Below are positions 35,400 to 47,684 of a stretch of 64,000 bases of DNA, piece after piece. Both the position numbers and the translations under genes were made by a program. Position 1 is the first letter of the stretch, and each line of letters starts with the position of its first letter. The notes under the pieces are model-generated. The model worked only from the letters and a program-made list of their open reading frames with translations. It was not told the origin of the DNA and searched no databases. The DNA is from Oegoconia quadripuncta (Eukaryota; Arthropoda; Insecta; Lepidoptera; Autostichidae). The stretch is from positions 25,469,578 through 25,533,577 of the forward strand of contig OX438744.1 of NCBI GenBank assembly GCA_949316235.1. Reading direction: 5' to 3'.

Positions 35400-37460
35400 G
35401 TGCATCACAAGAGTTGTAATCTCAGGGTCCGCGTAAGTTGTCGGCATAGCGATTTTTTGATGACCATTGAAAGTCAACTTTAATGACATTGCCATACATC
35501 TGAAATTAGCTTATCAACGGAAATGTCGGAGCGACGTTTAGAGTTTGGGAACACCAGCCACAAGAACAGTTGACTTTCAATTGTGCTCAAAAGATTGTAA
35601 TTTGAAAAGTCGGTGGATTCTGAATTATCACCATTCCGACAATTTACGCAGACCTTTATACTTTAGTTCCTATCTTAGTATATTTATCGTGCCTGTGATT
35701 TTTGATTTTTGCATACAACTCACTAGAATGTAAATAAATACTAACTCCTAGTTAATGCCATTACATTCCAACACTCCTCTTAGAATTGCCTTCTATGAGT
35801 TGTATAATTTGTACCTGTATAATATTTAATCTCTGCACTTATCATTATGTAATTTAATACTCATCTGTAGTATGTAGTTTGTAAGTTTTTAAAGTACTAT
35901 GTACAAGAAACACTGAATATATGTCTGAGCATTACTCCACATACGTTAGTCCAAAAGGGGATACTAAGCCGAAATGGAGTTATTAGGTGTCGCGAACAGG
36001 AGAAGCGTCCATGGTTTTCAGTATTTCCATACTGTGAGTGCAGCTGATTTGTCAGTTTTGTACAGGCAGTTATTAGATCCTCGTGCATGGGTAAATGTTT
36101 TTATTGGAAAAAAATAACTTTTTCACAATGCCCAAAAAGCTGATTGGTCACTTATCGTCGAATTTTTTTTTTCGAAGTAAGAATTTTAATTGCTCTCAAA
36201 TACCTGAGGAATATGTGATTTTTCGGCTTGGTACCCCCTTGCCGACTAACCTTGTATTGGTATATTGGTGAAAGGTGCAAATCAAAATATATACTAGTCA
36301 AAATTGCCTCTATAATTATTTTATTACAAAGGTTGTATAAATAAAAAACTTTGTATAAATTAATTTATCTTTTTATTCGGTGTCCAAAAATATAATGCAT
36401 ACACTATCACCACTCAATAGGCTATTGAATTACAAAGTGCACTTCGTCTACAACAACTATCTATACAATCCTATACACCCTGCTTTGCACGCATCAAATC
36501 CGCTGAGAATAACTATCCCAAATTATTATGTAATTTGATAGTGCCAATCGTGAATCAGAAGTAACCCAAGATATCGATGAAGTTACATAACAGGCTCGTC
36601 TGATCAAAGGCTCTACCTGCGACATCTTAATCTTTCATTTGACACTTGAACTCAGCTCTCAAAGATATTCCAATTGTATATGTCTGTAGTGTGAAGTACG
36701 TGAATATCCTTCATATACAACTGTAATAAACCAGTGTGCGAAGTGTAAGTTTTGTCTCGTTTTTAACGTTACCATAGCGTTCGCCTTTACGAAAAAAATC
36801 GCTTTGCAAACTATCCGCTAGAGGCGCTGCACGTTTCTCCATACAAATCTTCACGTAACGCGGTAGTAAAGTTAAGTCGAAACAAAACTCAGCAGTACTG
36901 TCTCACTAGCAAGTGACTTGACACTTGTCAAGCGTCTTTTAAAGCTGTACCAAGGCTTTATAATGATCCTAATATGAATTGATACTACCCATTTTTACAC
37001 TTCCCCAAGCTCACACAATCCAGTCGCAAGCGCAGTTTCATTTTTGTTTTTCGCTTGTTTGAAGACACGTTATGGTGAGTATGAGTTGGACTTGCATGAA
37101 ATTATTTGATACTAAACACAGGGAGGGTTTTCAGTTTGTTGTTAATTCAAATTCGCACTAACAGTTTTGCTTCTTGGTTCTAAGTTGGACAACTAAGGTA
37201 TGGAACTCCCTGCCGGCGGCGACGGTGTTTACTATGATCTTGTGAGATTGAGGTCAAAGGCGTCATCCAATCCCTCATAATGAACCGAAATGTTCTCACT
37301 GACCAAATGTGTCAACTTTATCCAAGTGTGTGAAGCCGTAAGCCTGTGATCTTTTCTGATATATTCTATGTTAGCGTTTAGAATGCATTGAGGTTAATCC
37401 GAATATACTTAAGGTGGAAACGTTAAGAATATCTAAATAATTATTTGTTTAAATAAGGCC
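35400..37460. other. no host gene; LINE scrap
   Basis: 37186-37236 encodes WTTKVWNSLPAATVF, the W-LP-A motif of retrotransposon RT C-termini; otherwise only diverged repeats are visible. Confidence 0.45.
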
Positions 37461-37662
37461 TCTTTTTTTTATGCACAACGGGTTGGTACTTACCTCAATC
37501 ACATCTGATGTTAAGTGAAGATGAGGTCGAAGATGGAAGCGTACTGACCCGGGAACCCCAACACATTTAGAGGGCTGGCTATCTTATCTCTGACAACCGG
37601 AACACAACAATTCTATTAACATTGCTGCTTGGCGGCAGATTTAGATAATGGTGGTGGTGGCC
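37461..37662 (-). mobile_element. SINE family C, inverted, headless
   Basis: tttatgcacaacgggttggt, acccgggaaccccaacacat and gctgcttggcggcagattta are in the expected inverse order. It lacks the tRNA head. Confidence 0.8.
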
Positions 37663-37669
37663 TATGGAA

Positions 37670-39850
37670 AACTTTCATTGAAATCATATGTCAATATGTC
37701 TATTGACGGAATATTCACCTGGCCAAATTACGTTTCCAATATAGCTGTTCGAACTGCATTCCAAACGCATTAAAATCTTTAATTTAAATAATACTAGCTG
37801 TTAAAACTCAGAACGGTTCAGCAACAAATTTTGCCTATAATATGTTAATCCTGGTCCTTATCTGTCTACCAACCAAATTTTATCCAAAAGGGTATAATTA
37901 TATACCTACATGTCATTCTACAAAATCTACCGTAACATGCCTTTGGCATTTATGTTAGTGTGAAGAGTGATTAGCAATTTGACACGTGCATCAGCGGGGT
38001 AAGGTACAAAATACAAGCAATCGCATGGAACAATAACAATCAACTTGGGGCGTTTCTGCACTGTCTGAATTCGGCATTCGTTATGTCATATATCCTCCAC
38101 AAGATTGAGAAAAACAGACAGACGGACAGGTTCGGGCAGTGCACAAGCGCATCTAAACTTGTTCGATTTCTAACCATATAGAAAATGCTGGAAAGATATA
38201 ATCAAAAACTTCTATCTTACAAATTGACAACGTTACAAGGTCAATTACCAATCGTTTTTATTATTGATATTGAAAATAGATGGCAAGCAGATGTACATGT
38301 GTTTTATTTTTCTTCGTTTTGAGTCTACAATTACAAATTTTGAAGTAATTTTTTTTTGAAAATATGTTAATTCCTAAAATGGCGTAAGTGTACGATTTTT
38401 ATCACTGGATGTGTTCCTACATTACTCATATGAAAGTTAATTGGATTTAAAAGTTGAAAACAAATGCAGCAACTTTTGTAGCAAGTTGTACACAAATAGA
38501 TATTTATTTATTTTTTTATTTTATTTAAAAATTATTTATTTTCAGTAAAATATCAGTTTTAATAAATGAGTAGTTGAGGTCTGCTTGTAAGTACAGCAAT
38601 ACCTGTATCAGGTCTTCCATAGATATGTTTATTATCCATGGATATTAGCAGTAAGATTTAAATGTGAAAGCAATAAACATTATAAATGTCGAGTTTTACA
38701 CCTATTTTGTGAAATTCTCATTATCCAGCATTTTCAATAGAATGGTAGAAACCTTAACTCAACGATATGTTCAATTTCTACCATACTACTATTGACAGTT
38801 GAAAAATAAATAATGCATTAAATACAGTCTGCTTGTCCGTCGGATCGTACGTACAAAGTTATACGAACAGCGGAACTACGCTTAAGGAAACCCAAACGTA
38901 CAATACGGTATATTAACATTATATAACTTTACCCTGTACATTTATAAAGAAAAGTGTCATTCCAATAGGCCGAATGTTAGAAGCTCACGATGTGGGAAAT
39001 GAGTACGCATAGACTTAAAATACTAGAAGCAAACCGACCATAGATATCAAGTAACGTAACCGTTTTCATATAAGAAAGCACTTTTGTCCGTCAGAGCGGC
39101 AACGTCGCACTTCCTCGTGTTGATTTGCTACTATTATCATAAATCTGTGAATCTACGTTACAGTAAAGAATGGTCTTGACACAAAACTAAGTTTTAGATT
39201 GGTACTATTGCATCTTATTATTCCAGGAGGCAAAAGACAGCACTACTTCAAATCTGAGTCTAGAGAATACACATCAGAATTACTTAGTATTAAGTGAAAT
39301 AGACAAAACTACATTTCGTAACTGTGGCTTAGTAGTTAGTAATTTAAATGCAACTTACAAAACAAGTTTAGAAAATAGACGATCTATTCACAGTGACACC
39401 TCAGTCTATTTACCACTTTCTTATAATAAAGAATATGGAAATAAATAATCAAAATCCAGTTTGGTAACATTGGAACACTTCGCACATCGCCAGCCGCTGT
39501 TCTTAGGAATTTATACAAATATATTTTCTACAATAAATGTTGAAGAGTTTCGTCGTATTTCGCTTCGATACAAACTTATGTAAATATTTTTAACATATCG
39601 CTCTTTTTGGGCTGCTCTTGTGTCAAACGGTGCTGGCATTTGACCTCTATTATTTAAGAGGTTAGTATGGTAATCACATTTCGATTGCATAAGCAATAAT
39701 AAGCAAACTGACTGCCCAAATAGGAGACGTCAAGTCTGGTCGAAAATTCATAAATATAGGATAATATAAAATGGTTACGAGCTTGTCTGTACTAAGACAA
39801 AGGAAACGAGTAATTTCAGAGATATGAAAGAAGATTTGCCTATATCAAGG
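37670..39850. other. no gene recognised
   Basis: AT-rich sequence with no convincing frame or repeat structure that I could identify. Confidence 0.4.
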
Positions 39851-39854
39851 AGTA

Positions 39855-40201
39855 TATACCGGATGAGATTTTTAAGGTAAGGAAAAAATAGGGCATAATT
39901 TAGGTAACTGAAATAGAAGGTATGGCGCATATGTAGTATTTTTTTTTCTCAAGACCATAATCGAACAAAGCGTTGTGTCATTTAATCGTTTGTAACCTAT
40001 TCCATATAATTACATCAAATAAATACAAAAAACTTGGAGCAAATGAGTTCCAAATAAATTTCCCTACAAATTCCGCCAATCGCATTTCAATCTCCTGCCA
40101 GCGCGTACGTCTATGATGAGTTTGAAAAGAAAATTAAACTACCTATGCCAATAACTTCTATTTCACTTACCTAATATGCTTAAAAAAAACTTATCCGGTA
40201 T
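39855..40201. mobile_element. MITE, ccggatgagtttttt family, best copy
   Basis: The left end taccggatgagatttttaag and the right end aaaaaaaacttatccggtat. Inward, gaaatagaaggtatggc pairs with gccaataacttctatttc. The centre has gcgttgtgtcatttaatcgt and ccgccaatcgcat. No coding region. Confidence 0.7.
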
Positions 40202-40204
40202 ATT

Positions 40205-41200
40205 TAAATAGCGAAACTTAATCATATATATATATATAGCTTATTTCCCTATCGACTACTGGTGTACAATGTAGTCTTACAACAATGATACCCCGAATGG
40301 GTCATTTTGACACAAAAGCAGCCTCCCTTCTCTCTACGAATGGCACATCTTCGTTGGTACATGTCACAGACCGATGCACGATGGTTGATAAAATCTAATC
40401 TGACACTACTATTGCTCAAGATATACGAAAATACTGTTACATTTTACAATTAATGGCACATCTAAATGTTTTGTATTACTTCGTTCACTTACATTTTGTT
40501 TTCACAATTCATAAAGTGAAATAGAATAAACCTGACTAAATATTCATTTACTTAAAGTCTAGCAAAATACTCTGCGCTTACAGGACAGACGATTTCGTGT
40601 TATTATATTAGAAAATAGACACAAAATTCATTGGTTACACTTCATTCAAACTACCCACATTAAGTTAAATCATCAATATTTAAATCATTGTTTAATGGCA
40701 CAGCCCATGGCTGAGAGTCTGGTGAAATAAAGGTTCGCACAAAATAAATAATTCATTATAACATAACAAAGTGAAGGTAATTGTGAACTTTGTAACTAAT
40801 CTCATGTTAAACTCATTCTCACAACCCCATACGCAAGTCGAACTGTACAGTGTTGGCTACCTTACAATTTGCCGGTGGGACAATCTTAAACAGAAAGCTT
40901 TACGGCCTACATAATTCAAATTAAAGTTTCTCAGGAAATCTTAAACGTTTTGACCGACTACTCCAAAAAGGAGGGTAATGTTCCCGAGTATATCAAAATC
41001 AAAAATGTTTATTTAAGTAAGTTATTCTTATCTATAACAGCATTAGGGGTCTTCTTTTAAGTAAAAATGTTTACCTGTATTAGAAGGCTCCGCTCTTCTA
41101 CAACTACATAAATGCTTTAAACAAGAAAGTAAGTAGGTATACAAGTAAATATACGTCGTGTAATTGTACACGACGTATATTGATTCTTGATTCGTGATCT
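40205..41200. other. no gene seen; one hairpin
   Basis: A perfect 15-bp inverted repeat aatatacgtcgtgta (41148-41162) pairs with 41167-41181 across attg, the strongest small hairpin in the window. It lies at the left edge of the ggggcacggcagtgcccc repeat region. Confidence 0.5.
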
Positions 41201-41224
41201 AAAAGTAAATAATGATTGCATTAT

Positions 41225-41575
41225 CTGGGGGCACGGCAGTGCCCCCGCCAAGTCGAGCGCGAAGCAAACACTGCCGTACCATCCTTTACTGGAACCATTT
41301 CGCCGCATTTTCAGGCCCCTATTTTAGAACCTCTGGATAAGACTAGAACGCAGAAATTTTCGTCATCCAGTAAGCTATAATCACATACTTAAAATCCAAA
41401 ATTTCAAGTCTGTAGGTCATTTAGTTCCGAAGTTAAGCGAAAGCAAAGTTTCGCATTTATGACACTCACTCACTCACTCACTCACTCATGATCATCAAAA
41501 TAGAACTAGTACTTCCCATAAACTTAGAGAGCTGAAATTTGGTACAGAGTTATGGTTCAATGGCCACATAAAGGG
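41225..41575 (+). repeat. dispersed repeat with (tcac)n microsatellite
   Basis: gcacggcagtgcccccgcca, atttcaagtctgtaggtcat, six tcac units near 41466-41488 and agagctgaaatttggtacag form a block I recognise as a common insect repeat; classification uncertain. Confidence 0.55.
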
Positions 41576-41818
41576 AAAACTATAAAAACTAGGATAATCG
41601 AAGATCTGGAGTACCTGGTGACCCTGATTAGGAAACACAAGAGCCCAACCAAACTATTAGAGATCGACATATACCGCCTTTACAAAAAATATTCAACTTG
41701 GTGTGCCGCTTCATTTGATGTCAAAAATCGAAGGTCTGAAGTATCTGATGAAGAACCCTCAGCTGGTCTCAGCTGTATTAGAGATATGGTAATGCCCCCT
41801 TCTACTATTGGTACATAG
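41552..41818 (+). CDS. 88-codon ORF of unknown origin, probably repeat-derived
   Basis: MVQWPHKGKTIKTRIIEDLE followed by a Lys-rich stretch, stop after STIGT. It opens inside one repeat and its last 25 codons lie in the first copy of the 290-bp duplication. No motif is recognised, and it is unlikely to be a host gene. Confidence 0.2.
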   Translation: MVQWPHKGKTIKTRIIEDLEYLVTLIRKHKSPTKLLEIDIYRLYKKYSTWCAASFDVKNRRSEVSDEEPSAGLSCIRDMVMPPSTIGT

Positions 41819-42320
41819 AAAAATCGACTGTCATTGCAAAAATCCAGCGTAGTGGGACACATCTTCTAATTTAATCTAGCCTATAGCATCCCACTGCTGG
41901 GCGCATGCTTCCCCTTCTGCTTATAATACGCATATAAATAAAATTAAAGGAAAACTCAGGATAAAACTACACTGGCTTTTATACTTATACTTACAAGTTT
42001 ACAAGAAGAAATAGTCGAACGATTAACATTATATCTGACGAAGAACCCTCAGCTGGTCCCAGCTGTATTAGAGATATGGTAATGCCCCCTTCTACTATTG
42101 GTACATAAAAAAATCGACTGTCCAGCGTAGTGGGACACATCTTCTAATTTAATCTAGCCTATAGCGTCCCACTGCTGGGCGAATGCCTCCCCTTCTGCTT
42201 TTAATACGAATATAAATAAAATTAAAGGAAAACTCTGGATAAGACTAGACTGGCTTTTATACTTATACTTACTTATACTTATTACAAGTTTACAAGAAGA
42301 AATAGTCAAACGATTAATTT
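41742..42320 (+). repeat. tandem duplication, period about 290 bp
   Basis: tatctgatgaagaaccctca (41742) and tatctgacgaagaaccctca (42032) begin two copies sharing gagatatggtaatgccccct, gcgtagtgggacacatcttc and aaattaaaggaaaactc. Differences are scattered, and copy 2 lacks about 13 bp near tcattgcaaaaatcc while copy 1 lacks one acttatactt unit. Each copy contains a tcccactgctgggcg repeat fragment. Confidence 0.85.
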
Positions 42321-42329
42321 TATTCTACT

Positions 42330-43195
42330 CGAACATTACACAAATTAAATAAACAAACGAAAATTTGGTCAAAATATAATGCATTGGCTAAGAGTGGCGG
42401 TGATACCCGCACGCGTCGCTAGATGGCGTTGACTGTATTTTAAAACGCGCTTACGTTTTGTTTTTCCGATAACCTTATATGGCAAAGTGGCAACCGGCCG
42501 CGTTACAGTCGTTTACGACATTCATCTATTGCGCTTGAAAATGTTTGCTAGGGATTAGGAGGGATTATTTGCATTTCGTTGATTTCGCTGATTATTTCGT
42601 GAGGATTGCTAAGGTTAATTGGCAGGTTATTATTATATTAATTCAAAGATTTAAACAGGTTAGGAATTATATGGTTAGTGACGGATTACTGATTATTACT
42701 TAATTATCAGAATTAAAAGAAGTTTCAATTGAATACTTTATTTAATTGTTAATTATTTAGTACCTACTTTTAGTTTTCTAGGTTTAATTTACAGTTAAGC
42801 AGTACTTCGAATCGCGTTCGTGTTTATAAGTACTTTTCTAGTATTCTAGTTTAGTTTATTTAGTTAGATATTACTTCGTTACGTTTAAAAATATCATTAA
42901 TTTAGCTGTATTTCAGTACTAGGTAGGTAGTACCTTTGGTAGAAAGTTCATTGATAATTAATTATATTGACACTTGTCTAATAATTAAGAGTTAACGTTT
43001 TGCTTATAGTTTGTATAGATTGAGTAGGCAGAGTAATATTTTCTTTAAGTTTTTTTTATTAGGACAAAAGAAGTCTTAAAGATATAAGTAGGTTTTAGTC
43101 TAAATATTATCGGTATTTCTGATTTGTTGTCCATATACTAAAGGTCGTTGAGTTTAATTGTGTTTGATTTCGCAAGATAATAATTATCGTAAAAA
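42330..43195. other. AT-rich leader upstream of the OTU-like ORF
   Basis: No gene. 42405-42520 is less AT-rich (cgcgtcgctagatggcgttg, accggccgcgttacagtcg) and could be the 5' end or promoter of the element carrying the OTU-like ORF; this is inference. Confidence 0.35.
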
Positions 43196-43390
43196 ATGTC
43201 GATAATATTAAAAGACGACGATGAACTTAGTGGCTACCAAGTAGTTGGTATGCCCAAAGACGGGTCTTGTCTCTTCCATTCAATATCTTTCTTGGTGTAT
43301 GGTAGAACTGACTCAACTTGCAGTATCAAGTATATTTGTAGAAACGTGGGCATATATATAATATGCCCACGTTTCTACAAAAAGAAGTGA
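43196..43390 (+). pseudogene. OTU cysteine-protease-like ORF, truncated by a hairpin
   Basis: ATG at 43196 opens MSIILKDDDELSGYQVVGMP then KDGSCLFHSISFLVYGRTD, matching the OTU N-terminal catalytic block (Asp-Gly-x-Cys-Leu-Phe-x-x-hydrophobic, with the nucleophile Cys). The family frame should continue with a segment like VRNVVE-W. Here VETWAY is visible one frame away, just before a perfect 21-bp-arm hairpin (43335-43355 with 43361-43381), so the reading frame is broken. OTU domains occur in deubiquitinases and also inside some transposons such as certain Helitrons; the transposon reading is more likely here but unproven. The catalytic His region is not found downstream. Confidence 0.55.
43335..43381. 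repeat. perfect 21-bp-arm hairpin at the end of the OTU-like ORF
   Basis: Arms tttgtagaaacgtgggcata(t) at 43335-43355 and its complement at 43361-43381 are separated by atata. The left arm encodes the VETWAY piece of the OTU-like segment, so the right arm is a back-copied fragment. This fits a template-switch or fold-back repair event. Confidence 0.9.
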
Positions 43391-44021
43391 AATCCCACCA
43401 AAAACATTCTGTAAAAAACTAGCCAAATCTCGATGGAGCTGCTTGATTATCTCTAAAAAGTAATGAAATCTATACAAAGTCGTGCCAAGTGTAAGGTTCC
43501 TTACTGCGATTTCTTTATTATTATAGTTAATGTTGTGTGACTTGGCCGTTGAAGGGTACACAGGGGTACAAAACCAGGTGCTCCATGACACCATTGCACC
43601 AATCTGTCGCCAGAACCGCTATTAATGTTATTAATTATGTTATTAAGAATGTTCAACGGCAAACTATTAGCGAATAATCTGTGTGGCGTTTACATAACAT
43701 TCTTTATACGTTAGTGGCTTTATCAAGCCTACAATTGACTGGTTATTGAATCAACGTTTTCCAAGTGGCAATTTTCCATCGTCAATGCGTAGCGGTTCTG
43801 GCGACAGATTGGTGCAATGGTGTCATGGAGCACCTGGTTTTGTACCCCTGTGTACCCTTCAACGGCCAAGTCACACAACATTAACTATAATAATAAAGAA
43901 ATCGCAGTAAGGAACCTTACACTTGGCACGACTTTGTATAGATTTCATTACTTTTTAGAGATAATCAAGCAGCTCCATCGAGATTTGGCTAGTTTTTTAC
44001 AGAATGTTTTTGGTGGGATTT
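43390..44021. repeat. large inverted duplication, 231-bp arms and 170-bp spacer
   Basis: Left arm 43390-43620 and right arm 43791-44021 are reverse complements of equal length. They appear identical, and both arms encode the same roughly 67-residue open frame beginning MVSWSTWFCTPVYPSTAKSH on opposite strands. The spacer is 43621-43790. Identity of the arms implies a recent event or gene conversion. The encoded peptide is not recognised. It lies immediately downstream of the OTU-like ORF. Confidence 0.9.
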
Positions 44022-44311
44022 ACTTTTAGAGCACGAATCAAGACACAATTTCTAGCGTCTTGACTGTTGCCAGCAAAACAAGAAGTAGGTTGTACACCAA
44101 TAGGTACAAACACACATACGTTAGATATTAACATACACTTACGTACAATGATATAATATATACCTAGGTTTAAGGGTTTTACCTGTATCTTAGGCATCGA
44201 GTGTGAATTAATAAAATCATAGATGTTAGATGTAAGTGTCCGAAATATATATATGTCGTAGATAGCGATGGAATTCATTATTCGAACAGTCAACTGACTA
44301 ATACGCGGTTA

Positions 44312-44485
44312 ATGGGAAGTAAAACTGGTGGCGCTGGTATTGCCGGAAATGGCGCGGTGACGACCTTAACAGTAATATTAGGTCGGCACATCGAAAATGA
44401 TATGGACTTTGCTACCAGCCTTCAAAGGAGTCGGGGCTCTACTGAACACATCACCGACGCGTGGAAGAATCCGGTGAGTCGTTAG
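44312..44485 (+). CDS. exon-like 57-codon ORF, unidentified
   Basis: ATG 44312 to TAG 44483-44485. It starts MGSKTGGAGIAGNGAVTTLT, continues VILGRHIENDMDFATSLQ and ends near TEHITDAWKNP, where AATCCG|gtgagt forms a good splice donor. Composition is GC-rich and protein-like compared with the flanks. I do not recognise it. It may be an exon of a mobile-element protein or of an uncharacterised gene; no partner exon was found. Confidence 0.3.
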   Translation: MGSKTGGAGIAGNGAVTTLTVILGRHIENDMDFATSLQRSRGSTEHITDAWKNPVSR

Positions 44486-44489
44486 TTAA

Positions 44490-46230
44490 TAAGAAGTTGA
44501 TCATGGGATTTGAGGGAGGAGGAATTGTATACTAGTCAGGTTGAATTCCACAGACTGCACGCGAGGGCCAAGTTGTACGGCATGAGGGGCATGCAAATGT
44601 TTTCCGTGCATCGGTACGCATCTCAGATTTCATCATCATAATCGAATGTGAATACGTTGTCTATCCGCCTATAGTAGCTTGCAATAATATCGCCATTGCC
44701 CGAGCCACCCTTTACCACGAGACTGGCACCGTCCCGGTCGTTCCCAACGCCCACACCCATCCCCGACATATATTATATTTATTTATGATTTCCTGAGAAA
44801 ATTTAATTTGTATCATACTGGGCTGTAAAGGTATATCTGTATCAGACTGTTCATCACTTTGTTCTAATCTCAAATAGTAAAATTTTTAAACAAAAATCTA
44901 TTTTAAAACGCACCAGTTATACACTTTCGAAGTGTATTTGTAGAAACTAAGAGGTTGGATGGATCTCGACGACTCGAACACACTTTTGTGTATAAATTTA
45001 AATACCGTAAGGCAAACTTGAAGGCAGCCCAGCCTTTAAACTAAACTATAATCTATATAGCTATAATACAACTGCGAGATATATCTGAGATCTAAACAAG
45101 AAAAGGAACTTAAATTAGAAAGCTATTTAGTATAAATTAGAATACATCAAAATGAAGCTCCACTATGCTCCCCATAAATAGGCGTCCAGCAACGGACTTC
45201 AGCTACTGTGAACGCATACAACAGCTTGACAAAGTCTCAAATTCTTTCGTATACATTTTTGTTAAATAATGACGTCATTAAATACGTATTTGGAACGAAA
45301 TATTTTCGCCAGCATATATCTTTCACCACAGAATGAATATAAGAGGAAATAGAATGCACACGAGTACACATAAGAATCAAATACATACTAGATACAGGAT
45401 GTACAAAAGGTACTAGCTTATCTCTAAAAAGAGATTTCTTCCAGCAAGACCCTGCAAATGTGAAGGAAGACAGGTTCGATATGATATCTATTCACTTAGT
45501 TTGTACCTGCATCCCTATTTAATACCGCACACCAGCCTATTTCAAATGTACTGACCTTATCCGCAAAGGGTGCCTGAAAGAGATCGTTTTTAGTGATACG
45601 GTCACCAAATTGTGCGTTGTAAAATGTAAGTTCCATTTAAAGATATTTAAAATATTTCTATTCTCTCATTTATTAGTTCCGTGGGCGAACCGTGAATATT
45701 AGTTACGAGATGAGATATGTCTGGCTGTGAATAGTCTCCAGTAGTTTGTCAAGCTGTCCTCATACAATTTAATGAAAAAATCTAACATAAATATTAATAA
45801 ATTACAAGCCTATCTACAATAATATTGTCATGAGTTTAATACACAATACTCAGCGGCGTACAGACATTACGACGTTACACCAATGCCCGCTATATGAATG
45901 GTTTCACATCAATGCACCGCAGGGGGAATAACGCCGCTGTTTAGTAAATATCCTCACCCAAAGCTAACACTAATTTGGGACCCACCTCCTTTGTATTATC
46001 GATATGTCTCAGCAACCACGTGACCCAGACACTACATTAACAGCCTATCAACACCCTACACTAGTCATTTAAACATTACATACATTTCGTTGCGTCCTAA
46101 TTCCTAGAAAACATTGTTAAATTTAGGGCAACATCGTCAATACAGATTAGTAATTTCTACTGTTCCTGCATACGCCTTGTTCTAAAGTTTGATCCCAAAT
46201 TGTAGATCATTCATAAGCACTATTGAAATA
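44490..46230. other. no host gene; LINE 3' scraps
   Basis: The 45410-45480 ttatctctaaaaagagattt hairpin and 45570-45640 gaaagagatcgtttttagtg match the LINE 3' hairpin family in both orientations. The remainder is unassigned. Confidence 0.4.
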
Positions 46231-46233
46231 ATT

Positions 46234-46545
46234 ATACAGGGTGAAATTTAATTCGTGTAATTCCTGTTCACTGATCACTCCACACCTGATTACGAACAAT
46301 TTTCCCCAAAGAACCATAGCCGAATTCGATCAAAAAAATTTTGATAACCCCTACACAGTAAACCATTCTGAAAAGTCCAACGATTTTCGGCCGAATTCGA
46401 CTATGGTTTCCGTAGCCGAATTCGGGCGAAAATTGTTTTACTTCCATACAAAAGATAAAGGTAAAATTCGACTATGGTTCCTTCGGGAAAGTTGTTCGTA
46501 ACCAAGAGGTGCGTCAGCAGTTAGGAATTACACGAATTCAAAGTG
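46234..46545. mobile_element. inverted-repeat element with internal ccgaattcg repeats
   Basis: gaaatttaattcgtgtaatt near the left and gttaggaattacacgaattc at the right are inverted ends. Inside, accatagccgaattcg, gaattcgactatggtt and gtagccgaattcggg form several alternating direct and inverted motifs. The 86-codon frame at 46241 follows this structure and is not a gene. Confidence 0.6.
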
Positions 46546-46639
46546 TGACCACGTCAGATTTAAAATTAACAATTTTAGGAACAAGACAGTCGTTTAGTAT
46601 TTGGCACCATATGACGGAAATAAGCACCTATTTACCAAG

Positions 46640-46855
46640 CGAGGCTCCACAGAAAAACAGCGTTGTAGTTTTTCATACAACTGCAACTTATGCTGAGTGG
46701 AGACCTTTTTGACAACACTTTACGGCACTGTTTCTAATAGCTCTAAACGATCTTAGGATTGAGATCGAGTCTCACTGATAACACAAATTTTTACTTTGTA
46801 TATTTAATTATGTCGTTCAGTGTGTCAAATAAACGAATTCCATTCTATTCTATTT
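46640..46855 (+). repeat. dispersed repeat 3' end, copy
   Basis: gcgaggctccacagaaaaac and gctgagtggagacctttttg, ending in aataaacgaattccattcta. It parallels 47685-47885. Confidence 0.6.
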
Positions 46856-47684
46856 AATACATAGATTCAGCTTATTTACGTTAGTTGGCTTTCAAAATAC
46901 ATGTCGAAAAATCGGACTCTTCCAAAATACAGGTATCCTCTTCGATTTGATACAATAATAAAGGGGAAAATAATACATATTTAGCAATTAAAATGTTTGC
47001 CAATAGGCCTTTCTTAAAGGCCATCGAAGTTGACAGAATAATGTGGATTGAAGTAGCACCCGATAACGTACAAGATCATTTTCTGTATTTTAGTAACACA
47101 AATTATAACTGGTTTATATTTTATGTTGACACGATAACTTCGACATTTTGAGATTTCATAGTAATATAATTCATTTACAACCAACAACTAGATCATACCA
47201 CATGTTACTAAAATATAGAAAATATAGCATAACTTTGATTAATTTGGTCAATCAGTCTACTAGCGTTGCAATACTGTCGTTTCTTGTTACAATGGTATTG
47301 ACCAGTAGCAATTAGGTAGCGTCGGCGCCATAAGAGAGCTGTCACATGATCAATAATTGTTACATGCTGCCTTTTCATACTATTCTATTAACTATACCAC
47401 AGTAACGATCGTCTAAAATAGAAGATTATTAAAGAGGACTGCTGATGATATAACATGAATAGCCAACATTGAAAGACAAGTATTTTCAAAAATAGGTACC
47501 ACAGACCTTGACTCCGAATCTTTACTGGTCACGCACGGTTATAAATCACCAAACATATATGTCATTAGGGTACCGGTATTATTGCCGGCATTCTAGAAGA
47601 ACATGTAACATCTTGCTGATTCCTCCTATTAATTGTAATTGTTATTTATATGTACATTTGTTGACCAGTGTCCATGCGTCATTT

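Noticed and set aside
46241..46712. Two consecutive plus-strand ORFs
   Set aside because: They follow an inverted-repeat element and then a dispersed retroelement 3' end; no protein similarity.
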